DNA from: Tipula vernalis
Lineage: Eukaryota; Arthropoda; Insecta; Diptera; Tipulidae
Assembly (NCBI GenBank): GCA_958295665.1
Contig: OY282558.1
Location: 45,570,389-45,634,388 of the forward strand
Direction: 5' to 3'
DNA: 64,000 nucleotides
The translations under genes were made by a program, and so were the position numbers. The notes beneath the pieces are model-generated. The model was given only the letters and a program-made list of their open reading frames with translations, was not told the DNA's origin and ran no database searches. This document shows positions 48,445-60,544 of the stretch, piece after piece. Position 1 is the first letter of the stretch, and the number at the start of each line of letters is the position of its first letter.

Positions 48445-50151
48445 TTAATCAGTAAACGAATCATCAACTAAAATAATACTTGATCCAGATACTTCATTAT
48501 TCTCATTTTCAATTTCATTACTTTTAATTTTATCGATAGTAACGAAATTCGACATCAGTTTATTACGCACGATAATATTTCTATTTTTCTTATTATTCTC
48601 AAATTTAAAATTTTGATTTACGGACACATATCGCAAATTGCACTCGTCAAACTCCTCACATATCTGTGTCTTCTGGCTGTTAAGGCCCATGCGACTCGTT
48701 TCGTAGTGGACACCGTATAATTTTGAATTCGAAATTTTTGCATCGAATAGCCCCAATTCACATCGATCTTCCATTTCAATGCCCACACCACAATTTGTTA
48801 TGATTGTCTTCTCCATCAAAATTACATTCGCTTCTGGGTTAATTTTGATTCCAACACCAAATTTGGTAATGACACAGTTGATCAATTTAACCGTAGCCCG
48901 GCCAATCGTCACAATAGCTTGTTTTACGGAAGATTTACCATTATCAAAAAGTTTACAATTCTTGAGTACAACACAGCCACTATGAATTACAATTCCGGTA
49001 CCAACATTACGGCAATCAAGCGTAACATTTTCTAATGTGAAATCCCCATCGAATGACATCAAGAAGCGTTCATCGTCTGTAGCTGAAATAACAGCATTTG
49101 CGCCTTCACCCCCTTCATTTGTAATTGTTTTAATCGTTCCATTGTTTTTTAACCTTTCGTGAATAGCTATCTTGTGTTCCCCGGCTGGAATGTAAATTAT
49201 TTCTGGATTATCGGATTTGTGAAGCACTTCTTGGAGTGTAGCACAGGTGATCACATTTTTTATGTTGTCCACAATTTTGGAAGCAGACTTTAGATAATTT
49301 ATCTTATCAGTAAGATTACCTTCCCGGAGAACCAAGTAAATGCCACTAGAATGGTTAGGCGGCATAATCGAACCGCCGCGGTTAAAATTAATTTCTTTGT
49401 AAGCTACTCGCATTTGCGGATTTTGTAATATTTCAATTTCATTCTTAACCATATTCATGCGAAGATGTAACTTCATCAGATCTTTCGTCGGCAAAGCGGT
49501 TACATCCTGATTATCCTCAGCATCGCTTATATCCAGCTCTAAGTATTCAAGCCGTTTTTTTATAAAACGTGCTTCTAACAGTTGGTTATGAATGTAGTCG
49601 ACCAAACTTTGTTCGATCCGATTTAATTTAATGTCGTAATAAAACTCCAAACGAGTTTGAAGAGTTTTCTGAAAGCAATTGACATCATCATCGTTTTCAC
49701 AATCCCACGGCATCCACAAATGTTCGTAAAAAAATCTTAGTTGATCTGTACCACTCGCCGTATTTGATGAATTCACCTCTGGATTTTCTTGAAAAATTGT
49801 TGGATAAAGTTGATCAAGAGGCACTTCAAGTAAATCGGGCAGATGAATATCTTCATTATCGACCGCGATTATTTTAAAACTACATTTCAATTCCTTGTAA
49901 AAGACATTCTCAACCATGCCATAAATAACGGTTGGATATCTTATTTTCAACTCGTCGCACATATCAAGTGAAACACGCCACAAAGCATTCCAACCTACGG
50001 GTTCAATTGTGACCTCAGCAAAATCAACCCATCTTGCATGCGTTTCTAAGGCTGATATTTTTTCGCTTTCATCATAGACAAAACTATCGAACACAAGTTT
50101 AAGTTCTTCAAAACGTTGTGTAAAACTTTTATTAAATTCGTAAACTTCCAT
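48445..50151 (-). CDS. nesd: nessun dorma/SHCBP1-like protein, copy 2
   Basis: A single frame of 568 residues, collinear with copy 1 and sharing most of its sequence (MEVYEFNKSFTQRFEEL; FFYEHLWMPWDCENDDD; FTLENVTLDCRNVGTG; VDDSFTD end). Differences are spread evenly, with small gaps in the acidic linker and near the C-terminus, as expected for an old tandem duplication with both copies kept open. The same domain layout and role are expected; one copy may be specialised, for example for the germ line, but that is conjecture. No intron is evident in either copy. Confidence 0.8.
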   Translation of the reverse strand: MEVYEFNKSFTQRFEELKLVFDSFVYDESEKISALETHARWVDFAEVTIEPVGWNALWRVSLDMCDELKIRYPTVIYGMVENVFYKELKCSFKIIAVDNEDIHLPDLLEVPLDQLYPTIFQENPEVNSSNTASGTDQLRFFYEHLWMPWDCENDDDVNCFQKTLQTRLEFYYDIKLNRIEQSLVDYIHNQLLEARFIKKRLEYLELDISDAEDNQDVTALPTKDLMKLHLRMNMVKNEIEILQNPQMRVAYKEINFNRGGSIMPPNHSSGIYLVLREGNLTDKINYLKSASKIVDNIKNVITCATLQEVLHKSDNPEIIYIPAGEHKIAIHERLKNNGTIKTITNEGGEGANAVISATDDERFLMSFDGDFTLENVTLDCRNVGTGIVIHSGCVVLKNCKLFDNGKSSVKQAIVTIGRATVKLINCVITKFGVGIKINPEANVILMEKTIITNCGVGIEMEDRCELGLFDAKISNSKLYGVHYETSRMGLNSQKTQICEEFDECNLRYVSVNQNFKFENNKKNRNIIVRNKLMSNFVTIDKIKSNEIENENNEVSGSSIILVDDSFTD

Positions 50152-51169
50152 AATATGATTAATATTTTTATTTTATTAGAAATACTTGAGATTTTTTTTT
50201 TTGTGAAATTCCGTTTGGCACTTTGAATTAAATTGAAAGATCATTTAATAGTCTTGCCATAAACAACTATTTGTGGTGGTTGCGTTCATTACAAGCAAGT
50301 GATGTTTGGAATTTAAATGCCGGGCGTTGGCGACGAGCGTCAAATTTCTACTAGAATAAAAGTATGTAGCAAAAAAGTATCGTCATGTGAACTCAAATTT
50401 AAATATTTAAATATTCACATACTTTTTTGATATTTCGGTAAAGTATGTATCAAAAAAGTATTAGTATATTACTTTGTAATGTGAACACCCTGAATAACTA
50501 ATAAATATATGTTAATGTCATTTGTATATTTTTGTTAAACTACAATTTCGGGCGTTAATCAAATAATTTACCGACAAATCTAATAGAGTTTGAGAAGAAA
50601 TTCACAACACATTTTCTAAACGAATATTTATTTGTCAAAATTGAATTTGAATTTTTTGACGTTTTGAATTGTCACAATTGTGTTTGACATTTCTTTTTTG
50701 TTGGTTTTGGTAATGTTAAGTTCGATTGGGCAAAATAAATCAATTTACAGTCAAAACAAATGATTTAAATCGTTACGCGCGTACGATTGGACAGAATAAA
50801 TCATTTATCTTTTGATTTAAATAAATTTTGACAAATCGAGATTTTTTGCAAGATTTGCCAATTCCAACAAAAAAGAAATGTTAATCACAACTGTTACAAT
50901 GACATGGTAAATAGTATTTGAGCTTATTTCAAAATAATTTTATATTGGCGACCGACGTAGACGATAACGTTTGTAGAGTTTTACATTCAGTATGGAGAAA
51001 TTACATTGGTAATATTTTTTATACCAATCATTAAATAGCCTAAAATATTTGACAGCTCTGTGGCCAGCGAGATTGTTTTGCAACAAACTTTTCTGTTCAA
51101 CAGTTTTTAATAATTATTTTTTGTAATAACTATTAATCATTTAAAATTTAATTAATTTGGCAAATCGAA
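50152..51169. other. divergent intergenic region between nesd copy 2 and Taf13
   Basis: Promoter space for both flanking genes. It contains a foldback at about 50660-50905, with ~45-base arms built around ACATTTCTTTTTTGTTGG. It also has a short A/T palindromic zone at 50380-50475 with two copies of an AAAGTATGTANCAAAAAAGTA string. Confidence 0.55.
50660..50905. mobile_element. foldback element with ~45-bp arms
   Basis: The left arm (about 50668-50712) and right arm (about 50855-50900, reverse complement) match over roughly 45 bases at about 80%. The inner region also has two opposing AATAAATCA-type strings. It is probably a small MITE; ends and target duplication were not resolved. Confidence 0.6.
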
Positions 51170-51636
51170 ATGGCCCAAGATGAGGGATTCGATCAAAACG
51201 AAGTAACAATGCTTAGTGTCAAATAGCTCTGTTCATTTTGTTACTGACCAAAGATATTTATTTGTAGTTTTTAGATGAAGATGAATACGCTGATATTCCA
51301 CTGGAATCATCAAGTGTTGGTCGCAATAAGAGATTATTTAGCAAAGAATTGCGTTGTATGATGTACGGATTTGGTGATGATCAAAACCCTTATACAGAAA
51401 GCGTGGATTTAATAGAAGATTTAGTAATTGAATTTATTACGGAAACTACACATCGTGCAATGGAAATAGGACGCACGGGTCGTGTTCAAGTTGAGGACAT
51501 AGTATTTCTCGTACGAAAAGACCAAAGAAAATATGCACGAGTAAAAGATTTGTTGACCATGAACGAGGAATTAAAACGAGCTCGTAAAGCTTTCGATGAA
51601 ATAAAATATGTTGGAAGTGAAGCAAAACCGAAGTAA
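51170..51636 (+). CDS. Taf13: TFIID subunit TAF13
   Basis: Exon 1 is 51170-51202 (MAQDEGFDQNE) and exon 2 is 51268-51636, joined between codons across a 65-bp intron (GTAACA..GTAG); the protein has 133 residues. TAF13 pairs with TAF11 through histone folds inside TFIID. The block LFSKELRCMMYGFGDDQNPYTESVDLIEDLVIEFI is cut here to its key parts: RCMMYGFGDD, then ESVDLIEDLV and FLVRKDQRKYARVKDLL. This matches TAF13 throughout. The start is the only ATG that leaves a short acidic N-terminus like other family members. Confidence 0.92.
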
Positions 51637-51851
51637 ATTTTGACTAAATATGGATTAAGATTGACTACATTTTTATTATTTTATAACAAAAGTTGTGTAT
51701 GTATATTATAAATAAATAAATAAATATTTTTTTTAAGTACGAGAATCCCTTTGCATTTTGACGTTTGCATAGTAGTAAACAAAACGGCGATGGACATAAC
51801 CTCAAACGATCTACATAACGCAGAATAGTTGCTCTCGAAGGTCGAAAAAAA

Positions 51852-53435
51852 ATGAATAAAAATGTTTTAAATACAATAATCCTATTAAAATTAGTGATTT
51901 ACTCAGTACTGTGTGATAATATTGTAAGGTTAGACTATAAGAATACAAATATTTGGGGACCTGGACTTACGCCGGACGAGATAATTCTACCAGCACGTTA
52001 TTTTTTCATACATCCCAAGGATTTAAATGGGAAACTTATAAATGCATCACTACCAGAACACTATGAGGTAAAATTATTAGGTGGCTCAAAATTTGGAGCA
52101 TGTCGCGCTACTGTAAATCAAATTGATCGTAAAGATGGAACAACAATTGTACGATATCGCTTTTTGGGAGTTTGCTACAATGTAGAAATTCACGTTAAAT
52201 ATGACGGCAATCATTTAGGCAAGTCACCATATGTTATCGATAATAAGATATATGCGGATAGTTGTGTGTGTCCTCTGAGCTTGGATTCATTTATGACCAA
52301 CTATAATTGCCCGATAAGTGAACGCCAGATTGAACTGGACTTGATGGCATTTCAGAAAATCAATTTTACAAACATTCGATCGAAAATTATCCAGAAATTT
52401 AACTCTCCTGGGAGTATATCGCTATGTAATTATGTCGTAAAGAATAATGAAATCTATCGAAAATGTTATGGCCAATATACTGGATTTAAAATGTTCATGG
52501 ACGCTATTTTACTTTCGCTAACCCGTAAAGTCTGGTTACCAGATATTGAATTTTTTATAAATTTGGGAGATTGGCCGCTTGTTAAGAAAGGAGGCCAAAG
52601 CCGGACTACAGGACCCTATCCGATATTTTCATGGTGCGGGAGTGATGATTCATTTGACATTGTGCTTCCTACATATGATCTAACAGAGTCAACGCTGGAG
52701 AATATGGGTCGGGTGCTTTTGGATATGCTATCAGTCCAGACGGTGGATAAATTATGGAACGAAAAGGTAGAGAAAGGATTTTGGAGAGGGCGTGATTCGA
52801 GGCGAGAACGACTTGATCTAGTGGATATTTCTAGACAGCATCCGGATCTTTTGAACGCTTCACTTACGAATTTCTTTTTCTTTCGCGACGAGGAATCTAA
52901 TTATGGGCCAAAGGAAGCCCATATTTCATTTCTTGAATTTTTCGATGTGAGTATATCCTTAAACAGATTTAGTTTATTCAAAATCTAAATTATGTTCGTT
53001 TTATTGAAGTATAAATATCAAATCAACATAGACGGAACGGTGGCAGCTTATCGATTTCCTTATTTATTGGCTGGAAATTCCGTGGTCTTCAAACAAGAAT
53101 CTCCATATTATGAACATTTCTATAAGAAATTAGTTCCAAATAAGCATTACATACCTTTTAAACGTAACCTGTCTGATCTGGTGGAGAAAATTAATTGGGC
53201 TAAAGACAATGATGCGAAGGCAAAGGATATTATGATGCAAGGACGACGTTTTGCTCAAGAAAATTTAATGCCCACTGATATATTCTGTTATCATGTGCTC
53301 TTATTTAAAGAGTGGAGTAAACGTATCGTTAGCAACGTTCAAATAATTCATGATATGGTCAAAGTTCCGCAGCAAGACTCGGAATGCCGATGTCCAGAAT
53401 CTCACAACGACTACCTTGTCAAGGATGAGCTCTAA
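51852..53435 (+). CDS. protein O-glucosyltransferase 2/3 (KDELC-type), ER resident
   Basis: Exons 51852-52946 and 53010-53435 join between codons to 506 residues. POGLUT2/3 add glucose to EGF repeats in the ER. An N-terminal signal peptide (about 1-21) is followed by a filamin-type Ig domain (about 25-130, with WGPGLTPDEIILPARYFFI). A CAP10/GT90 catalytic domain follows (about 170-480, with FINLGDWPL, FSWCGSDDSFDIVLPTYD, FWRGRDSRRERL and NIDGTVAAYRFPYLLAGNS). The protein ends in KDEL, the ER retrieval signal. Several Cys (SCVCPL, ECRCPE) are family-typical. The gene lies 215 bp after Taf13 and is convergent with AIF (148 bp apart). Whether it is POGLUT2 or POGLUT3 is not separable. Confidence 0.93.
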
Positions 53436-53583
53436 ATAAAACGATTTATTTTCTATTTATACAATTTTTTATTATTCTTATTTACAAAACGGGGAGGGAT
53501 TCATTACGGGGAGCAAGTTACGATGGCAATATTAACTACCTTGTTAATTTATTAATGTGAATTGAGGTTCCTTACAGCTACGG

Positions 53584-55599
53584 TTAAGACTGTTGCTCAT
53601 GTATATCGAACAATTTGGCCACTTCGTTTAAGTCATCGTAGTTTTTGTCTTCAGCAATTATTTTACGGGCCGTGCCAATTCGATTAAATACATTCCAAAG
53701 GACAATACCGACAATTTTGTTGTTGCGTAAGTAGAAAATAACACCTTTGCCGTAGTCATCATTTGCGATTTGTTCGGTGTTTTGGGCAGCGCCAGTAGTT
53801 GTTACGGGTTTAGGGGCAACAACATCGTCAACATTTTCGGTGCCGTCTAACTTATCAATTCCAGATGATTCGGGCACATCTTTCTCAGTTCGTTTGGCGA
53901 ATACCGCCACAGTTGGTAGAGCAGAGTCAACTATACCAATGGCTTCATAACCTACTCGTGGCCCTAGATCTGACCAAAACATGCTCTGGTGTATGTACGG
54001 TTTTTCTAAATAAAGTGTGGACGTTAGAATTTTAGTGTTAATTCCGATTTTATTTTAGTTATATTTTGAGGAACTTACTTAAACCAACCATATTTTCACC
54101 TGCCAAGCGTCCTGAAACGACAGCATGATCATGATGCTCAACACGTCTGCGTCCTAATTTTGGATCATAGAAGCAGGCAACATCTCCAGCAACAAACAAA
54201 TGTCTACGAGCTTCTAATTCCGCATTTACAACAAATCCCCCTAATTTTGGGTCTATTTCGAGATCCGACTTTCTAGCTATTTCTGTATTTGGCTTCGACC
54301 CAATGGCAACAACGACATGATCAACTAAAATGCTTTTACAGTCACGCAAATTAAGCTTGATTTGTTGACCTACTAAATCGACCGATTGAATCTGAGTGTG
54401 AGGCATTGTGACGACACCCTCCTCTTTAACACGTTCGGTCGTCCAGCGGCTTAAATATTCGGGCAATATTTTACCCATGTTTCCATTTTCGTAGAATATT
54501 TGATAAACTTCCAATTCTTTATTCTCACCATATTTAGCCAATGCACAAGATAGTTCACTACCCAAAAAACCACCGCCTATAATAGCGATCCTTTTAACAT
54601 TATCCACAATTTTCCTTAAATTTTCATAATCATCAGTGGTTTTATAAAACGACATTTTATTCTTAATTTGTGGTTCAACTTTGTCGAATACGTCAAGGGT
54701 GCGCGGACTTGATCCGGTCGCTATTAAACAGTCACCATAACCAATTTCTGTACCATCATCCAAATAAACGAGACGATCGCACACATCGATTCTATCTACA
54801 TGATATCCTCGAATAACTGTCACGCCACCATTTGGGTTTTTCTCTAAACTTACGGGATCTACATAAAATTCGGCCGGTTCGTAAAATAGACTGCGTTCCA
54901 CTCCATTCCATTGTTTAAATTTTAACAAATCAGCACCTGATGTTTGATTGAACCAAAGTTCTTTGGAGAGGGGCGGCCTCATATATGGCATTTCGAGTTC
55001 GTTTGTTATTACCATCACCTTGGCTTTGGGATCATGTGATTTAATAGCCCGGAATGCTGAAAAACTGGCCGTACCACCACCAATTAATAAATATGGAATA
55101 TATTTTGGAATGTCGGCCGATGAAGCAGGAATTTTTCGCGTTGGCGGCCCATCTTCTGATAACGGTGGTGATGATGATCCTTTATTTTTTTCTTGTTGTC
55201 GTTTTTTGGCTTGCCTAGCAAAACATAAATAGTAAAGGGCAGCACTACCAACTAGCCCAAGACTTACTACTATAATTCTATTGCGGCCACTCTTTTTTTT
55301 AGGATCAGGACCCCCCGCCTCTTTTGGCTCATCACACGTATTTTCACATTTAAATGTAGAGGGATCTATTTTACTAGCGGGTGCTTCACATCCAAAATTA
55401 GGCCCCGATTTCTTATCAGTATCTTTCGCATATAATCGCGTACTCACTGAATAGGATATACAAATAAATATATGTAGTTTTGAAACAAATTTCTAACCTC
55501 ACATGTTCCCCTGTTGAACTTACCAACTGTGGTGTGTCGTAAAAAGGCCGTTCTTCTCATTTTTAATGCATTCTGGCAAATTTTTTGAATTCTTATCAT
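53584..55599 (-). CDS. AIF: apoptosis-inducing factor, mitochondrial (AIFM1)
   Basis: Exons 55524-55599, 54079-55446 and 53584-54005 join in phase to 621 residues. AIF is a mitochondrial intermembrane FAD/NADH oxidoreductase that supports respiratory-chain assembly and can act in cell death. A basic presequence ([19 protein letters not shown]) is followed by a single membrane segment ([19 protein letters not shown]). The FAD site is [16 protein letters not shown], the NAD site [18 protein letters not shown], and the second FAD motif [11 protein letters not shown]. The exon 2/3 join gives [21 protein letters not shown], as in vertebrate AIF, and the C-terminal domain ends [16 protein letters not shown]. 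An upstream in-frame ATG (55629) is possible. Length is close to human AIF. Confidence 0.93.
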
Positions 55600-55968
55600 T
55601 TTGCTGAGATTTATTATAATTAAATACAACTATTACTTAAAATTTTTTTTATATTTTTCATTCATCAATATTAGCAAAATTACTCGAAAAACAAAATTCA
55701 AATAAATCAATTATTTACTCGCGGCTTGCTCATTTATTACTTCAATTAAAATAAAAATTAAATTTATTATCTACTTGAAATGCCGACAAAATTTTCCTGT
55801 TTTTCGTTATGTTGAGAAAATATATATTATGAAATAGAAACAGTAAATGAAATGTCAAAATAAATTTTCCAATCAGAGGTGGGTGTACAAAATATGCTTT
55901 TTTTTAATAGGGTGGCGTAAAAAATATGAACGGTCTGAAGTTGATTTGGAATATAAATAATTTCTTTA

Positions 55969-56862
55969 TTGACGATTGTAAAAGTAGAGAAAGCGCCTCT
56001 CGAGGAAAAAAGTTAAAATGAGGCAACAGCCAAAATGACATTTCTCATAAATGCGACGAAAGAAATTTTTGCAATCCGGTAGTTAAAAATTGTTTTTATA
56101 ATCCAAAATTGGAATTATTTACAATTATTATCAATCTGGTAGGTAAAAATCGTGTTTATAGTTCAAAATTGGAATTGTTTACAACAATTTCGAACGTCAA
56201 ATTAGCAGCTACCTCAATTTAAAAATTTTCCACTAGGTGGAATCTGTGATGCTCCAATCGTCAATTGACGATTGTAAAAGTAGAGAAAGCGCCTCTCGAG
56301 GAAAAAAGTTAAAATGAGGCAACTGCTAAAATGACATTTCTCATAAATGCGACGCAAGGAAATTTTGCAATCCGGCAGTTAAAAATTGTTTTTACAATCC
56401 AAATATGAATTATTTACAATTATTAGCAATATGGTAAGTAAAAATTGTGTTTACAGTTCAAAATTGGAATTGTTTACAACAATTTCGAACGTCAAATTAG
56501 CAGCTACCTCAGTTTAAAAATTTTCCACTAGGTGGAATCCGTGATGCTCCAATCGTCAATACTGAATTGACGATTGTAAAAGTAGAGAAAGCGCCTCTCG
56601 AGGAAAAAATTTCAAATGAGGCAACTGCTAAAATGACATTTCTCATAAATGCGACGAAAGGAAATTTTGCAATCCGGCAGTTAAAAATTGTTTTTATAAT
56701 CCAAAATATGAATTATTTACAATTATTAGCAATCTGGTAAGTAAAAATTGTGTTTACAGTTCAAAATTGGAATTGTTTACAACAATTTCGAACGTCAAAT
56801 TAGCAGCTACCTCAGTTTAAAATTTTTCCACTAGGTGGAATCTGTGATGCTCCAATCGTCAA
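55969..56862. mobile_element. tandem array of TA-flanked MITEs (array 2)
   Basis: Three units: 55969-56264 (296 bp), 56265-56559 (295 bp) and 56567-56862 (296 bp). All have TTGACGATTG..CAATCGTCAA ends and are nearly identical to each other and to array 1. Units 1 and 2 abut directly; units 2 and 3 are separated by a 7-base spacer (TACTGAA). The array is flanked by TA on both sides. It ends 194 bp before the RpL40 transcription-start region. Confidence 0.92.
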
Positions 56863-57049
56863 TAGAGATATAATTTTGATATTTTTATTGTTAATAATGC
56901 TAATTTGAATAAATTTAGTTGATTTTAATCGTAAAATTATTTAAATCGAACAAATAAATTTTAAGTTCCACATTTAAATGCAGCTTAAATTCCATTTTCG
57001 TATGGCAGCACTCATTTGACGGAACTTCGCCATTTTGAAAACAAAATCA

Positions 57050-57773
<724 letters not shown>

Positions 57774-58294
57774 ACTAAATGTTTTTATTATAAAATGTTT
57801 GGAATTTCGAAAACATTTTATGCAAAAATTTGTCAATAATATTTGAAGAAAAACTTAATGAAATCTTTTTTTTATTTATTGAGGTATCTTTTAAATTTTT
57901 TTACTGGACTTTTACTGACATAAGGTAATTTAGGAGCAACGAATTCACAAATGTGGGAGTAAACTTTACTCGACTGCAAAGGCCATCATTAGCATGTATT
58001 ACGTACCGGTAGTATTATCTTAATACTACGGTTCATTAAGAGCCTGAATATTGACTGGACGAATAATTGAGCAGAGGGTCCAAACACAAAATATCTTTTA
58101 GGTCGAAGTGCGAGGTGGCTTGAACCGTATCTATTTCGAAAAACCGACCAGCCTGCGATATTTGTCGCCCGATTATTACCGGCTTTTGGTTATTTAAGTA
58201 AATACGAAGAAAACCAAATTATTGGTTTTTGGTATGTTTATTCTACTTCCTTTGTTAGTTTTAAATAAGAACTGCCCCTCTTTCTAAGATCTCT
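57774..58294. other. spacer between RpL40 and the duplicated paralogues
   Basis: 3' UTR of RpL40 followed by unannotated DNA. No gene, repeat or element was recognised. Confidence 0.4.
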
Positions 58295-58709
58295 CGGCCA
58301 CAACATTTAGCACTCACCCTGTGATACGGTAGGTGTATCGGGTTTTTCTGTATAAAGTTATTTGTCCTTCAGTTTAATTTTTATAGATGGCAGTACATAA
58401 GTGTTTCAACATGTTTTTCATAGAATTTTTTTTCGAATGGTGGCAGTCAACGTGTTAGAAATTTGACTAAATGTGGGCTTTTATCTAAGTACAGCTTCCT
58501 ATTTCTCGAAGATATTTGAATTTGAAGAGCTATTGCATATACATTACTTACATTATAAATTTAAAATTTCCAATATTTTCGCTTAAATTTCACAAGAATT
58601 GTAAAATGGTGCAATGTCGGAGTAAGTATTTCACAACAAAACTTAATTTTATCGATTCTAGCCGAGTTGTTTAGCTTCATCGGATTTTTAATTTTATATT
58701 CTGCGTGCA

Positions 58710-58717
58710 TATATAAG
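58710..58717 (+). promoter_or_regulatory. TATA box of RpL40-like copy 1
   Basis: TATATAAG lies 74 bases ahead of the start codon, with a good 30-base spacing to candidate initiator sequence near 58738. The ribosomal parent has no TATA box, so the promoter type has changed. Confidence 0.75.
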
Positions 58718-58783
58718 CTCTACATTCAAACAGAAAATCAAGTATTAACCAATTGATTTTGTGCGCTTAAAGTTTATTTTAAA

Positions 58784-59256
58784 ATGCAGATTTTTGTAAG
58801 TGATCTAAGTGGCCGCACATCCACAATTGAAGTGGCCAACAGTGAAAAAATTAGTGAAATGAAAATTAAAATTCAGAAACGATTAAATATCGAAATTGAG
58901 AATATACATTTATCACTGTACAATGGAATTGAATTAAATGATCAGTTTACGGTGTCCGATTATCATATCGAAAATCTACAAAATATTCATTTGATTTACG
59001 GGTTAAGTGGTGAGAATCATATTTCGATGAACTCGTAGCCGAGTAAAAATTTAAATGTCTTTACAATTACTGTTTAGGTGGTGGCACGAGTCATAGATTA
59101 AATCCAACGCTTAAGAAACTAGCTGAGAAATATAATTCTGATAAAATGGTGTGTCGAAAGTGCTATGCGCGATTACCGCTCCGTGCAACCAACTGCCGAA
59201 AGAAAGATTGCAGAAGTGCGGATCTACGCCCGAAAAAACCGTACCGAGGAAAATAA
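58784..59256 (+). CDS. diverged ubiquitin-like/L40 fusion, copy 1
   Basis: Exons 58784-59009 and 59078-59256 are joined through a split Gly codon to 134 residues. Exon-1 coding length (226 bp), intron position and phase are identical to RpL40. The ubiquitin-like part starts [17 protein letters not shown] and ends [10 protein letters not shown]. Relative to ubiquitin, K6, K11, K33, K48 and K63 are replaced (S, R, R, I, N) and K27 and K29 are kept. I44 is Ser and the RLRGG tail is GLSGG. One residue is inserted before the SDY motif. The L40 part ([18 protein letters not shown]) keeps CRKC and the CRKKDC pair but loses GHTN, and the Cys in KYNC is Ser. It probably makes a stable uncleaved fusion or a specialised ribosomal protein; this is inference. 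It is driven by a TATA promoter. Confidence 0.85.
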
Positions 59257-60002
59257 AACAATTTATATTGTAATTAATTTTAACATTTTTAAAATTTGCA
59301 GTGATATATTTTTAATAATTACATTTAATCGTACAATTAATTTATTAATACGTCACAGTTTAGATAAGAACAGTAAGATAAATAAAATTCAATATTGTTT
59401 ATCGCCATCTATAAACCAGTTTTCACACCTTATTTATATTTATGTACCTCGAAACACCCCTTACACAATTTTAACACCACAAATTGTGTACTACCTTTGT
59501 CTCTTTCTCTCTATCACAATCGAACGGCGAAAAAAAAATAACAAAATATAAACAAGAGGTACACAGACGCTGGATTGGATAGTCTCGGCCACAACATTTA
59601 GCACTCACCCTGTGCCACGATAGGTGTATCGGTTTTTTTTTGAATAAAGTTATTTGTCCTTCAATTTAATTTTTATAGATGGCAGTACATAAGTGTTTTA
59701 ACACGTTGTTCATAGAATTTTTTTTTCGAATGGTGGCAGTCAACGTGTTAGAAATTTGACTAAATGTGGGCTTTGATCTAAGTTCAGTTTCCTATTTCTC
59801 GAAGATATTTGAATTTGAAGAGCTGCATTGCATATATACATTATAAATTTAAAATTTCCAATATTTTCGCTTAAATTTCACAAGAATTGTAAAATGGTGC
59901 AATGTCGGAGTAAGTATTTCACAACAAAACTTAATTTTATCGATTCTAGCCGAGTTGTTTAGAGTAACTTCATCGGATTTTTAATTTTATATTCTGCGTG
60001 CA

Positions 60003-60010
60003 TATATAAG
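60003..60010 (+). promoter_or_regulatory. TATA box of RpL40-like copy 2
   Basis: TATATAAG sits at the same 74-base distance from the start codon as in copy 1, inside duplicated flanking sequence. Confidence 0.75.
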
Positions 60011-60076
60011 CTCTACATTCAAACAGAAAATCAAGTATTAACCAATTGATTTTGTGCGCTTAAAGTTTATTTTAAA

Positions 60077-60544
60077 ATGCAAATTTTTGTAAGTGATCTA
60101 AGTGGCCGCACGTCCACAATTGAAGTGGCCAACAGTGAAAAAATTAGTGAAATGAAAATTAAAATTCAGAAACGATTAAATATCGAAATTGAGAATATAC
60201 ATTTATCATTGTACAACGGAATTGAATTAAATGATCAGTTTACGGTGTCCGATTATCATATCAAAAATCTTCAAAATATTCAGTTGATTTATGGGTTAAG
60301 TGGTGAGAATCATATTTCGATGAACTCGTAGCCGAGTAAAAATTTAAATGTCTTTTACAATTACTGTTTAGGTGGTACCTTCAGATTAAATCCAACGCTT
60401 AAAAAACTAGCTGAGAAATATAATTGTGATAAAATGGTGTGCCGAAAGTGCTATGCGCGATTACCGCTCCGTGCAACCAACTGCCGAAAGAAAGATTGCA
60501 GAAGTGCAGATCTACGTCCGAAAAAACCATTTCGAGGATACTAA
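60077..60544 (+). CDS. diverged ubiquitin-like/L40 fusion, copy 2
   Basis: Exons 60077-60302 and 60372-60544 are joined through a split Gly codon to 132 residues. The ubiquitin-like part differs from copy 1 at only two residues (HIKN for HIEN, NIQL for NIHL). The junction reads [16 protein letters not shown], two residues shorter than copy 1 after the GG. The L40 part keeps all five Cys of the parent region (KYNCDKM, CRKC, NCRKKDC) and ends RPKKPFRGY. Both copies keep complete frames and splice sites while having drifted far from ubiquitin, which argues they are, or recently were, functional. Testis or germ-line expression would be typical for such duplicates but is a guess. Confidence 0.85.

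Noticed and set aside
59165..59551. 128-residue frame overlapping exon 2 of RpL40-like copy 1
   Set aside because: It is another frame of the L40 exon, which reads correctly as CRKC..CRKKDC when spliced. The same applies to 60426-60758.
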